The position numbers were made by a program, and so were the translations under genes. Shown here piece by piece: positions 51,652 through 59,917 of a stretch of DNA of 64,000 nucleotides (position 1 is its first letter; the number at the start of each line of letters is the position of its first letter). This stretch comes from Candidatus Nitrososphaera evergladensis SR1. GTDB taxonomy: Archaea; Thermoproteota; Nitrososphaeria; Nitrososphaerales; Nitrososphaeraceae. The notes below the pieces were generated by a model, which made no database searches, was not told where the DNA came from, and saw only the letters and a list, made by a program, of their open reading frames with translations. The stretch spans positions 1,426,001-1,490,000 of the forward strand of contig NZ_CP007174.1 in assembly GCF_000730285.1 (NCBI RefSeq). The letters run 5' to 3'.

Positions 51652-51687
51652 GTTAGAATATTCGACAACTGTCGAACTTATTCTAAC
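51652..51687 (-). terminator. strong hairpin at the AbrB stop codon
   Basis: GTTAGAATA (51652-51660) pairs with TATTCTAAC (51679-51687). Directly inside, TTCGAC (51661-51666) pairs with GTCGAA (51671-51676), leaving a 4 nt loop. It overlaps the last codons of the AbrB-like gene and probably ends its transcript. Confidence 0.5.
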
Positions 51688-51833
51688 TTCCGCACAGTCG
51701 CCTTCTTTCCATCCAAATCCCAAGCCAAAACGTCCCCAACCTCCAGCTTTAAAGCTTTGGCTATTTCGTAGGGAATTGTTACCCTGATAGAACCTGAAAC
51801 TTGGTTTGCCGTCTGGACCTTGGAAGTTATCAT
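51678..51833 (-). CDS. AbrB/SpoVT-type DNA-binding protein
   Basis: 51 residues from the ATG at 51833. The longer frame to 51971 would be membrane-like and overlaps the divergent promoter. QVSGSIRVTIPYEIAKALKLEVGDVLAWDLDGKKATVRKLE is a full swapped-hairpin AbrB domain. It probably regulates the divergent membrane-protein operon or its own gene. A TATA-like tttatata lies about 37 bp upstream. Confidence 0.8.
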   Translation of the reverse strand: MITSKVQTANQVSGSIRVTIPYEIAKALKLEVGDVLAWDLDGKKATVRKLE

Positions 51834-51927
51834 GTCGCTTTGCCTTATATACCCTCTGTTACCTATATAAATATTGCTGTCATGGTGATCTAAATGCATA
51901 AATAGCTCATGTAGGTAACTATAATGC

Positions 51928-52140
51928 ATGAGCAAATACAACACGAACGCAAACAAAATAACCGCAAGCAAAGTCGTCGCAGCCGTCGCAACTGGAGCCC
52001 TGATTTTTGGAACAGCCTACGGGGCAGCCACACTCCACACGCCGTTGGGTGCACCGATCCTGACAGCTTCAGTATTCTCATTGGGGCTGCTAATGGGAAC
52101 GACTTTCAAGGGCAAGCGCAAGGCTGAGGTGACTGCTTAA
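51928..52140 (+). CDS. 70-residue membrane protein with two hydrophobic helices
   Basis: Two helices (residues 14-34, SKVVAAVATGALIFGTAYGAA, and 42-60, APILTASVFSLGLLMG) are joined by a short TLHTPLG turn, with a basic C-terminus. A TATA-like cataaatagctc (51897-51908) about 25 bp before the ATG gives a leaderless transcript. Size and helix-turn-helix membrane layout resemble small capsid proteins of spindle-shaped archaeal viruses, but also holins or other membrane microproteins. It heads a three-gene plus-strand operon. Confidence 0.7.
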   Translation: MSKYNTNANKITASKVVAAVATGALIFGTAYGAATLHTPLGAPILTASVFSLGLLMGTTFKGKRKAEVTA

Positions 52141-52141
52141 C

Positions 52142-52303
52142 ATGGCCGCCACCCTCCAACACCGGGAGCATGGTATCGTTGAAATGGGGTGCGTGCTGGC
52201 AGAGATGCATAGAAGTCCCTTCGGCAGAGACCTGCTCCATAATGCCATGGCGGAGATGGGCTTAACGTGTGACATGTGCGATGAGCAGGAGGGCACGGCC
52301 TAG
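52142..52303 (+). CDS. 53-residue Met/Cys-containing microprotein
   Basis: ATG 52142, one base after the previous stop; TAG at 52301-52303. The sequence is helical and Met-rich (CVLAEMHRSPFGRDLLHNAMAEMGLTCDMCDEQEG), ending in a CDMC pair. It has no recognised family. Tight spacing in the operon is the main support. Confidence 0.5.
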   Translation: MAATLQHREHGIVEMGCVLAEMHRSPFGRDLLHNAMAEMGLTCDMCDEQEGTA

Positions 52304-52329
52304 CCCCACTTTTTATGGTGATGGCATAA

Positions 52330-52539
52330 ATGGCAAAAATAATTGGTCTCGGTAAATTCATTGTGGCAGGCGTCTGCGTCGCAGTATGGCTTAACGGTTT
52401 CGCCAGCCTTTATCAATCATGGTCAGACGCCGGCATCAGCGCTGCAATGTGGTTGAGTGGGGCATCAGTCTGTCTGTATTGGGCTATGCGTGATCGCAGG
52501 AAGGCAAAGGCGAGCTCACAGCAAGCCACCACCCCATAG
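52330..52539 (+). CDS. 69-residue membrane protein, two helices
   Basis: Helix 1 is at 6-26 (GLGKFIVAGVCVAVWLNGFASL) and helix 2 at 34-52 (AGISAAMWLSGASVCLYWAM). RDRRKAKASS follows as a cytoplasmic tail. Its last 24 bases overlap the 3' end of the 1206-residue gene on the other strand. It probably works with the 70-residue protein. The function is unknown. Confidence 0.6.
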   Translation: MAKIIGLGKFIVAGVCVAVWLNGFASLYQSWSDAGISAAMWLSGASVCLYWAMRDRRKAKASSQQATTP

Positions 52540-55500
52540 TCCCTTACTTTTCTTCTTTCCTTTTGATTTTCCAGCCTTTACCTGTTTTTGTCCGCCTTCC
52601 TGAATGTCAAAGGCACCGGCTCCGAACAGAATATTTTTCACTCCACGCTGCTTAAACGAACTGACTCCGCCCTTGCTCCCTTGACTGGCCGCTACTCCAC
52701 CCGGCATGAATGTTGGAATTGCGATAGGTGGCACCTTCCGACTAGTGGGTGGACTTCTCGGAGGCCTGCCCGTGGTTGTATCAAGCCTGAAGTTTAGATC
52801 TGTAATAGTCCCCTGATCTAAGCGGGAACCTGTCGATGTGATGTCTCTGGGAGTCATAATTATGTCGGCCTTTCCTCCTGTTTTCGAACCGGTCCCGTGG
52901 GAGAATGGATTGGCGACATCGAGTCCTCCTTTTTGGGGCTTTAGGTTGAATGGATTGGCAGTTGAACTCAGTGAGCCAAGGTTAAGCAAGCTGTCTGTCC
53001 TAGTATCCTGCTTGGTCTTGTGGCTCAGTGACTCTCCCGGATATCTGAGGAACTCGGTAGACTCAGAGACGTTCTGAGAAGTCTTTTTCTTGGAGACTCT
53101 CTCGGCTCCGGTTAAGCCGCCAAGCCCAATGGCCCCAATGTTTGTGTATGCACCGGCATTGCCTCCTAATCCAAGACCCTTTACTCTTGCAGACGATTCC
53201 GCTTCAAAGATCGTGTTTTTCACACTCGCAAAGCTCGGAGCTTCCTTGGCACTACTAACCTCAATCAACTTACCGCCATTTGTCTTAGGCAGTTCTGCCG
53301 ATGGTGTTCTGCCCGGTTCGACATTGAATGTGAATGGTGTGCTCGGCTTCTTTGTCCTTGCCTCATCACTAACAGCCTTGGATCTTTTTGTATCCTCTTT
53401 GACAAACTTGCTGACCTTATTAAGATCAAACTCCACATCAGTGGCCACTTGTTCCTTCATCAGTTTTATCGCCTTGCCGCCTTTGGTTATGAAATAGTTT
53501 CCGGATAACGGGTCCAGTCCTTCAGAATCTCTTGCAAGGTCATAGCCGGCTAGTCTGGAAAGTCTGGCACTAGGCAAAGCTGGATTTTGCTCCAAGTTAT
53601 AAACATCTGTGGTACTGCTTGCTATCAGGTTAGAGGACTTGGGAGCGTTCTGGACCTTTGGGAACATGACATCCGCCGGCGCTCCTCCTTTCGCCGGATT
53701 AATTCTTCCCTTTCCGCCTACCTTATAGAAAAATTCGCTTGCGTGTTGCAGTGCGCCTAGTGCGTCGGCCCTCTTGATGCCGAAGGCTGTTGTAGTGCTA
53801 GATATTTCACTTTCAATACCAGTTAGCTTTTCGTCAATGCCAGATATTTTTTGTAGGAGGTCGGACTTTTGGCTAGTCAAGTCAGCGACCTCTTTCGATG
53901 TTGCAGCATCGGTACTGCTATCAACGGCAAACATATTTTCTGATTTTTGATTACTCGCCACAGCAATATGGTCATTGATATCAGAAAGCTCTGATTGCAA
54001 TTGCTCTTTTTGCATTCTGAGATTGTCAGCCTTAGAATACAGCGGCTCTAATTTCTTAGATAGTTTAGCTGACTTGCTGTTCAGAGTAAAGTCATTTTTC
54101 AACGCATAGCCTTCAATCATTTCCTGAATTTTTGGCGAATTGTAGTAAGGATCAGTCGCTTTCAGCTTTATCTCCTCAGCACTTGGAGCTTTTGCCTGAT
54201 TCTTTATCCACTGGGTAGTGTCCTGCACCGCTGCGACTGATTTAACGTCTTGTCCAACTAGATCTGCCTTTGCTGCAAGCGGCAGTGGAGATGGATTCTG
54301 GATGACGGCTGTGTTGCTCCTAGGTGAAATGATCCCAATCGGTGTACCCTCTTGCGTCACGACCTCTCTAGTTGGATTGATGGTTAACTTCTTGACACTT
54401 ATGCTCTCTGGAATATTGATGGAAGCAATAGGTGTCTCGTTCTGCATGATGCCGAGATCTATTTTCTTACCGCCTACCAATGGAATCTTTACGTTGCGAC
54501 TGGCTACAGCAACGTTCGCAAAGCGTGTAGGCTGAAGTGGCACGTCAACGACCTCACCGGTTGCCGGAATCTTGCGCTGTTCGATGGGCCTAACAGAAAC
54601 GTCGCCCTCGACACCCGCTCTTTTTGCCGCAGCCTGCGCTTCCTTCTCAACAGATCGGGTAAGTTTGAGACCGGATGCAACCTTGCTCACACCCTTTACA
54701 ATCTTTACAGGATTGCCGAACGTTAAAATGTCTGCAATGGTACCGCCAATGAACTCAACGGGCCGTTCTTGCAGTGCCTTGTATTGTTGCGCTATGGCTT
54801 CATCCCCACTGCCGAACGACAGGCCAGTTGCACTTTCGACAGACTGTTTCATGCCACTCTTTTCCAATTCCTTCACACCATAGGCAGCACCGAGCCCCAC
54901 TATGCTGCCTACGGGGATGTTTTGTGCGTCGATAATTTTTTTGTCCTGCGCTGCTTTAGACGATTCGGCATAAAATGTATCGCTGCCAAAGGTCCTGCCT
55001 ATACTTTCAGTAAGTGTACTGAACGCACCAAGGTCCGTGGCTGACTTGATTGCTTGTGATGCTGCGGCACTATTATTGCGAGTCCGTTCCGCTTGCGCTT
55101 TAAATCCTAGTGCATCCTCCGCCTTGCTGATCAGATTGCCACCTAAACTCACCAGTCCTGCACCCGCAGCGCCGAATCCCTCGACGCCAAAGCGCCACAC
55201 CTGCTCGGCAGCATCTAGATTTAATTTCGCATCTTTGTATGGATCCGGAATCTCAAAGGTGCCATCATCACGAACCCCCACTGTCTTACCACCGCTAGTG
55301 AAAGTTGTGAACTTGGCTGTAGTCTTACCGGAGGAATCTTTAGTCTCTACAAGCCCTCCAAAGCCTTTGGCCTGCATGTCGCTAATCCATGCGTCATAGT
55401 CGGCTTGGGCTTTCTCGTTTGCAGCACGTATCGCACCGTTTTGCCTCTGAACAGACATGAAATCGGCATAATTCTTTTTGCTCTCCGCCACATCTACGAA

Positions 55501-56136
55501 GAGTGGGGTAATATCCCCTGTAGGGGACACTTCCACCTGTCCTGCATACTTTACCTTCCCTCCCTTTTCCTGTTCACGCACAAACTGAAGGATGTTGTCG
55601 CCCAATGCAAGCCTGCTGACATAGACTCTTTGTGATGCCCCGTTTTGTCCTGATTGCGCTAAGGATTGACGCTGTGCGGCAAGATTCTGCGATTGGTATG
55701 CAGCATAGTTTTTTTCCAATCTTTTGGCTTCAGCCGCCTTGTCGTGGATTGGAATGCTCATAGTGCGCATTGGTCCCTCTTCGTACCTGCTGCCACCGCC
55801 CAATTTGCCGAAGCCGGGAGTGATGGCGACAGTATAACTATCCTCGACAGCCTGCCGGGCTTCTGGCAGAAAGTCGGAGAGATTTTGAGTTTGACCACTG
55901 TATAGCGCCTGGTCCTGAGCTCTTCGCTGTGCTTCCAAGAATGTCTGCGTGGCCAGCGTACGCTGTGCTTCATCACTCAAGCCGTTGGAGTTTGTGTTTG
56001 TTGGTGCAGGTGATGGTGCAGCGGCAATGTCCGCAGCCGTGATCGACTCAGTTTTACCAGTTTGCAAAAATTGGGCTTGTTTTTGGGCATTCAGTTCTTG
56101 GTACTTTTTATACGCAATTTCCATCGGGGATGACAT
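52516..56136 (-). CDS. 1206-residue protein of unknown function
   Basis: No signal peptide or membrane helix. The N-terminal 330 residues are Gln/Ala/Ser-rich and helical. A moderately hydrophobic Gly/Ala region (290-470) follows, then beta-rich Pro/Thr/Ile repeats (about 510-660). A coiled coil lies near 690-780 (LRMQKEQLQSELSDINDHI), then Ser/Thr/Pro-rich and Gly-rich stretches, ending in KSKGKKKSKGLWGGG. Its size, low complexity and place in a virus-like element point to a structural, tail, adhesin or delivery protein. It starts two bases after the RHH gene. Confidence 0.6.
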   Translation of the reverse strand: MSSPMEIAYKKYQELNAQKQAQFLQTGKTESITAADIAAAPSPAPTNTNSNGLSDEAQRTLATQTFLEAQRRAQDQALYSGQTQNLSDFLPEARQAVEDSYTVAITPGFGKLGGGSRYEEGPMRTMSIPIHDKAAEAKRLEKNYAAYQSQNLAAQRQSLAQSGQNGASQRVYVSRLALGDNILQFVREQEKGGKVKYAGQVEVSPTGDITPLFVDVAESKKNYADFMSVQRQNGAIRAANEKAQADYDAWISDMQAKGFGGLVETKDSSGKTTAKFTTFTSGGKTVGVRDDGTFEIPDPYKDAKLNLDAAEQVWRFGVEGFGAAGAGLVSLGGNLISKAEDALGFKAQAERTRNNSAAASQAIKSATDLGAFSTLTESIGRTFGSDTFYAESSKAAQDKKIIDAQNIPVGSIVGLGAAYGVKELEKSGMKQSVESATGLSFGSGDEAIAQQYKALQERPVEFIGGTIADILTFGNPVKIVKGVSKVASGLKLTRSVEKEAQAAAKRAGVEGDVSVRPIEQRKIPATGEVVDVPLQPTRFANVAVASRNVKIPLVGGKKIDLGIMQNETPIASINIPESISVKKLTINPTREVVTQEGTPIGIISPRSNTAVIQNPSPLPLAAKADLVGQDVKSVAAVQDTTQWIKNQAKAPSAEEIKLKATDPYYNSPKIQEMIEGYALKNDFTLNSKSAKLSKKLEPLYSKADNLRMQKEQLQSELSDINDHIAVASNQKSENMFAVDSSTDAATSKEVADLTSQKSDLLQKISGIDEKLTGIESEISSTTTAFGIKRADALGALQHASEFFYKVGGKGRINPAKGGAPADVMFPKVQNAPKSSNLIASSTTDVYNLEQNPALPSARLSRLAGYDLARDSEGLDPLSGNYFITKGGKAIKLMKEQVATDVEFDLNKVSKFVKEDTKRSKAVSDEARTKKPSTPFTFNVEPGRTPSAELPKTNGGKLIEVSSAKEAPSFASVKNTIFEAESSARVKGLGLGGNAGAYTNIGAIGLGGLTGAERVSKKKTSQNVSESTEFLRYPGESLSHKTKQDTRTDSLLNLGSLSSTANPFNLKPQKGGLDVANPFSHGTGSKTGGKADIIMTPRDITSTGSRLDQGTITDLNFRLDTTTGRPPRSPPTSRKVPPIAIPTFMPGGVAASQGSKGGVSSFKQRGVKNILFGAGAFDIQEGGQKQVKAGKSKGKKKSKGLWGGGLL

Positions 56137-56138
56137 GG

Positions 56139-56267
56139 CTAGTTCCTGCCATCCTTGGAATGAAGGAGAGAATAGATTACGTCGTTCATTGAACTATATG
56201 GCGTCGGGGACTTTTGCTTGAGCTCATGATAGATCTCTTCACGGACTTTGATTGTTTTGTAGGACAC
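56139..56267 (-). CDS. 42-residue ribbon-helix-helix-like regulator
   Basis: GTG 56267 to TAG 56139. SYKTIKVREEIYHELKQKSPTPYSSMNDVIYSLLHSK shows the RHH/VapB-like layout: a short strand (KTIKV), helix 1, a turn, and helix 2 starting at SMNDV. It probably represses its own operon. No toxin partner is seen. The stop is two bases from the start of the 1206-residue gene. Confidence 0.55.
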   Translation of the reverse strand: MSYKTIKVREEIYHELKQKSPTPYSSMNDVIYSLLHSKDGRN

Positions 56268-56316
56268 TTTTTGTAACCTTACAATAAAAAAGGAAGTCAG
56301 GCAGTAAGAGAAGAGG

Positions 56317-56439
56317 TTAGGCGTAGCAGAGAGTCAACGGACGTACCTGCCGTTTACGTGGCGGAATAGTAACTTTCACACACAGCCTGCCTTCAGAGTC
56401 CACGAAATAACTAGTGTCTTTGGGCAATGCTTTATTCAT
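56317..56439 (-). CDS. 40-residue microprotein
   Basis: ATG 56439 overlaps the upstream stop by eight bases; TAA at 56317. KALPKDTSYFVDSEGRLCVKVTIPPRKRQVRPLTLCYA looks beta-rich with a basic end. It is only weakly supported, by coupling and position. Confidence 0.35.
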   Translation of the reverse strand: MNKALPKDTSYFVDSEGRLCVKVTIPPRKRQVRPLTLCYA

Positions 56440-56806
56440 TCGCAGCCTCCTCCACGATTATCTTTAACCTCTTTCCCATCCACTGTTTGGGTACGTAAAC
56501 ATGGGCTCCTCCGCCAATGGCCGTGGCAGTTGCAACAATCTCTTTTGGCGTTGACTTGTCTGCATGTTGTTTTGTCCGTGTTATCGTTCGCCCTTCCTTG
56601 AACAAATATCTGATCAAGTCATAGCGGTAGTGTTTCTCAATTTCGCTGATGATGTGTTTGTAACCTCTTGAACGTACCCATCCCGGCAAATCTGGATGGT
56701 TCTTGATGAAAAACTCGTTGCGCTCCTGCCAAGTAATGAGATCCCTATGTCTGGCCTTGGCTTCATTAAGGAACAGTCTTTGCTGAGTAATCTCTAGTTC
56801 GCTCAT
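56432..56806 (-). CDS. DUF2080-like protein fused to a charged helical N-terminus
   Basis: 124 residues. The C-terminal 25 residues (GGGAHVYVPKQWMGKRLKIIVEE) match the short DUF2080 beta module found in archaeal mobile elements. The N-terminal 75 residues are helical and charged (FLNEAKARHRDLITWQERNEFFIKNH). It overlaps the integrase stop by four bases. It may be a DNA-binding accessory protein of the integrase or a regulator. Confidence 0.6.
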   Translation of the reverse strand: MSELEITQQRLFLNEAKARHRDLITWQERNEFFIKNHPDLPGWVRSRGYKHIISEIEKHYRYDLIRYLFKEGRTITRTKQHADKSTPKEIVATATAIGGGAHVYVPKQWMGKRLKIIVEEAANE

Positions 56807-57810
56807 GCCTGTCCCTCCTTATTCCACTGGTCAACAGCCCTCTTCGGAGCCTCACCAAACAACAGATCAGGCGTCATCAATGGCTCGCACTTTTGGTATG
56901 CAAGTGCCATTCTCTTTACAAGATCAATCGGCTGTTTGCCCTTTTCCGTAAAGATGTAATGGCTAAACGTTACACCCACCGGCGTGTGATTCATCAGGTA
57001 TCGCAAGTCCTGAACATCAATGCCGGCTGATTCTAGCTTATGTGCAAATGATTTTCGTAGACTATGAAATGGACTCTTTCTGTGAAGGATCTTCTTACCA
57101 TCTTCTAACTCTTCCACTTTGGAAATAATTTCAGGGCATTCTGTGCTCAAGGCTCTAGTAAGTCTAGTCCGATATAGCTTGTCGAATGGACTTGATTTGC
57201 TGCTATGATCATTAACGATGTAGGGAGTTTGGTTGTTTTTGTTTGAAGGATCAGTGAAACGTTTGATAGCCTCAAAGACTTCGTTACTCAAGATACCCGA
57301 ATACTCTTTGTTCTTGCTCCATACTCTAAAGGTCACACAATTAGTTCCATCCACAGGCTTTACACTATCCCATCTGATTCCCTTGCAGCCAGATATGCGG
57401 AGTCCTGAGTAATAGCAGAGTGCCGCAGCACGCCAAGTGTTGCGTCCATCGTTTATCTTAGCGGCAGCTCGGAACAGCTTTTTGATCTCATCATCGGCGT
57501 ATTCTTCCCTAGGCTTTTCCAATCTTTGGATTGCCTTGTAGAGGTCATGGTAGCTTTTCCCCTTAAATGGGGATTCATCGGTATGAATTTTAAAGTAGGC
57601 AAACAGCATGGCCATAACGTGCTTTATGTAAACGTAAGAAACTCCAGCCTCTAGCTTTGTGAGAAGTACCTTATACAACTCAGGTAGCCTCTCGGTATCT
57701 ACCTGATTTACCCCCGTTCTCTCTAATGCTCGTTTGTAAGCCTCTATTGTGTGGGCGCTTGCTCCATCCTTCTGTACATCCGCGATATACTCGGTGAGAC
57801 TGAGTATCAT
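56803..57810 (-). CDS. tyrosine recombinase/integrase (right)
   Basis: 335 residues from the ATG at 57810. An upstream start at 57864 adds 18 hydrophobic residues and is less likely. A TATA-like tttttatta lies about 10-20 bp upstream. Catalytic residues are R138 (SGLRISGCK), H249 and R252 (HSLRK), H275 (MNHTP) and Y285 (SHYIF). The pattern is intact. It differs from the left integrase in length and sequence, so they are not duplicates. Confidence 0.9.
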   Translation of the reverse strand: MILSLTEYIADVQKDGASAHTIEAYKRALERTGVNQVDTERLPELYKVLLTKLEAGVSYVYIKHVMAMLFAYFKIHTDESPFKGKSYHDLYKAIQRLEKPREEYADDEIKKLFRAAAKINDGRNTWRAAALCYYSGLRISGCKGIRWDSVKPVDGTNCVTFRVWSKNKEYSGILSNEVFEAIKRFTDPSNKNNQTPYIVNDHSSKSSPFDKLYRTRLTRALSTECPEIISKVEELEDGKKILHRKSPFHSLRKSFAHKLESAGIDVQDLRYLMNHTPVGVTFSHYIFTEKGKQPIDLVKRMALAYQKCEPLMTPDLLFGEAPKRAVDQWNKEGQA

Positions 57811-57905
57811 ACTGTAATAAAAAGGAGGGGATAACAGGTAGAGAAAAGAAACGAAATAGCGCATTTACAACGACATATATCTATGACTTTATGGAATAGG
57901 CAAAA

Positions 57906-57930
57906 GATGTGTTAATTTGGATGTGTTAAT
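57906..57930. repeat. tandem direct repeat GATGTGTTAAT
   Basis: Two copies of GATGTGTTAAT begin at 57906 and 57920, 14 bp apart. An AT palindrome (taatatta) follows. They lie about 100-120 bp upstream of the right integrase start, outside the last element gene. They may be binding sites for an excisionase or for the integrase arms. Confidence 0.4.
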
Positions 57931-57996
57931 AATAATATTATCAAACAAATTTTTTGGCATGATCGGACGCCTGTACTGGTATAAACCTATGCCTAA

Positions 57997-58040
57997 CTGT
58001 CAGGATTTGACCGTCTGGTCCTAGGGTTAGACAGCCTGTC
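57997..58040. other. structured dyad region between integrase and ilvD
   Basis: CTGTC (57997-58001) can pair with GACAG (58030-58034), around an inner hairpin GACC-gtct-GGTC (58009-58020). GACAG-c-CTGTC (58030-58040) is also a perfect 11 nt dyad. There is no gene in the 370 bp spacer (57811-58183). The element's right attachment end may lie here, and the region also holds the ilvD promoter (ttaaaatatgc near 58144). Confidence 0.35.
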
Positions 58041-58183
58041 CACGCCACCAGCTTTAAGACTTAAATCAGACGGTGTGCATATACTGGATATCTTCTGAAC
58101 TTTCCATCCAATAATTGCCCAATACATAGCGAATAATCGTCTCAATCTTAAAATATGCACTTCTAACCTCCTTCTCTCAGTAT

Positions 58184-59863
58184 ATGGAGCTTCCAAGCAG
58201 AAAAGTTGTCGAAGGAGCAGCAAGGGCGCCGCACCGTGCAATGTACAAGGCAATGGGTCTTACCGACGAGGACCTGAACAGGCCCATAGTTGGCGTCTCT
58301 TCCACGTGCAACGAGGCAACTCCCTGCAACATCCACCTTGGGCAGCTTGCGCAGAGCGCCAAAAGAGGCGTAAGCGAAGCAGGCTGCACGCCACGCGAGT
58401 TTACGGCCATAGCGGTTTCTGACGCAATTGCGATGGGTCACGAAGGCATGAAGGCCTCGCTTGTCAGCAGGGAGATAATCGCCGATTCAATAGAAGTGAT
58501 GGTCAGGGCGCACGGCTACGACGGCGTCGTGGGCATCTCTGGCTGCGACAAGAGTTTGCCGGGAACGCTCATGGGCATGGCGCGCCTGAACCTGCCATCC
58601 GTATTTGTGTACGGGGGCACCATCATGCCCGGCGAGTGGAACGGCAAGCAGGTTACCGTACAGGACGTATACGAAGGCGTCGGCGCATACGACGCCGGCA
58701 AGATGACCCTTCAGGAGCTCATCAGTCTCGAAAACGTTGCCTGCCCCACGGCAGGGTCGTGTGCGGGCATGTACACGGCAAACACGATGGCGTCGATAAG
58801 CGAGGCGCTTGGCATGTCGCTCCCTGGGAGCGCGTCGCCGCCCGCCGAAAGCGACAGGCGCCACGAGATATGCTACAACACCGGCAAGGCCGTGATGAAC
58901 CTTATAGACAGCAACATCCGCCCACGCGACATACTCACCTACGAGGCATTTGAAAATGCGATAATGATGGCAAACGCCATCGGAGGCTCTACAAACGCGG
59001 TCCTGCATCTGCTTGCAATAGCCCGGGAGACAGGGGTAAAGCTTGTCCTTAGCGACTTTGAAAAAATCCGCAAAAAGACGCCCCACATTGCAGACATGAG
59101 GCCGGGAGGCATGTACGTCATGCTGGACCTCGACAAGATTGGAGGCGTTCCTGTCATCATGAACGCGCTCTTGAAGAAAGGCCTCCTCAACGGCAACGTC
59201 ATGACGGTGACCGGCAAGACCATGAAGGAAAACCTCGCGTCGATGACGTTTGACCTGAGCCAGGGCAAGGAAAAGGTGGTAAGGCGCCTTGAAGAGCCAA
59301 TAAGCAGCGAGGGCACGTTAAAGATATTGAAGGGCACGCTTGCGCCGGACGGCGCTGTGGTCAAGGTCGCAGGAGTAAAGAGCAAGAAGTTTGTCGGCAG
59401 GGCACGCGTCTTTGACAGCGAGGAAAAGGCCTTTGACGCAGTGTCGCAGCGCAAAATAGTCGAAGGCGACGTGGTGGTAATCCGCTACGAGGGTCCAAAG
59501 GGAGGCCCCGGCATGCGCGAGATGCTTGCAACCACAGCCGCAATAGTCGGCCAGGGGCTTGGCGAAAAGGTGGCGATGGTAACCGACGGCAGGTTCTCCG
59601 GCGCAACCCGTGGATTCATGATAGGCCACGTGGCGCCAGAGGCGATGGTCGGAGGCCCAATAGCGCTTGTCAAGGAGGGCGACCAAATAGCCATCGACAC
59701 TGCTACAAGCAAGATAGACCTGGTAGTGTCAAAGGCAGAGCTTGCAAGGCGGGCAAAGAAATGGAAGCCCATCAAGCCCCACTACAGGTCCGGAGCGCTT
59801 GCAAAATACGCATCGCTGGTCCAGTCGGCATCGGAAGGCGCAATCACCGTCCCGAAACTTTAA
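58184..59863 (+). CDS. ilvD: dihydroxy-acid dehydratase
   Basis: 559 residues. The conserved iron-sulfur cysteines lie in [18 protein letters not shown] and [16 protein letters not shown], and [10 protein letters not shown] follows. It dehydrates 2,3-dihydroxyacids in isoleucine and valine synthesis. It is full length and close to bacterial and archaeal IlvD. It is the first chromosomal gene to the right of the element. Confidence 0.96.
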   Translation: MELPSRKVVEGAARAPHRAMYKAMGLTDEDLNRPIVGVSSTCNEATPCNIHLGQLAQSAKRGVSEAGCTPREFTAIAVSDAIAMGHEGMKASLVSREIIADSIEVMVRAHGYDGVVGISGCDKSLPGTLMGMARLNLPSVFVYGGTIMPGEWNGKQVTVQDVYEGVGAYDAGKMTLQELISLENVACPTAGSCAGMYTANTMASISEALGMSLPGSASPPAESDRRHEICYNTGKAVMNLIDSNIRPRDILTYEAFENAIMMANAIGGSTNAVLHLLAIARETGVKLVLSDFEKIRKKTPHIADMRPGGMYVMLDLDKIGGVPVIMNALLKKGLLNGNVMTVTGKTMKENLASMTFDLSQGKEKVVRRLEEPISSEGTLKILKGTLAPDGAVVKVAGVKSKKFVGRARVFDSEEKAFDAVSQRKIVEGDVVVIRYEGPKGGPGMREMLATTAAIVGQGLGEKVAMVTDGRFSGATRGFMIGHVAPEAMVGGPIALVKEGDQIAIDTATSKIDLVVSKAELARRAKKWKPIKPHYRSGALAKYASLVQSASEGAITVPKL

Positions 59864-59917
59864 ATGCCTATCTAAATGCATGAGGGCAGAGGGCCAGAGA
59901 GGGGAGAATGAAACAGG

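Larger units (their letters stand above)
45638..57864. mobile_element. integrated plasmid- or virus-like element
   Basis: The stretch is bounded by two inward-reading tyrosine recombinase genes. Inside are a primase-polymerase/SF3 helicase, an iteron-type repeat cluster, AbrB, RHH and DUF2080-type regulators, zinc-finger proteins, short membrane proteins and a 1206-residue protein. No housekeeping gene occurs inside, and the DNA is AT-richer than its flanks. Exact ends are not resolved: I could not find a target-site direct repeat or tRNA at either side, so the coordinates are the outer limits of the integrases. Confidence 0.75.

Noticed and set aside
56265-56316. Toxin gene paired with the RHH-like protein
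   Set aside because: The spacer is too short, and neither the 40-residue nor the DUF2080-like neighbour resembles a PIN, RelE or MazF toxin.
45565-58150. AATCTTAAA at 45571 and 58139 as target-site duplication
   Set aside because: Nine AT-rich bases shared by two intergenic regions are expected by chance and coincide with promoter-like DNA.
57993-58253. Minus-strand frame and a possible tRNA between the right integrase and ilvD
   Set aside because: The frame runs into ilvD and lacks gene-like composition. The tRNA idea fails because no cloverleaf with acceptor stem and T-loop can be drawn.
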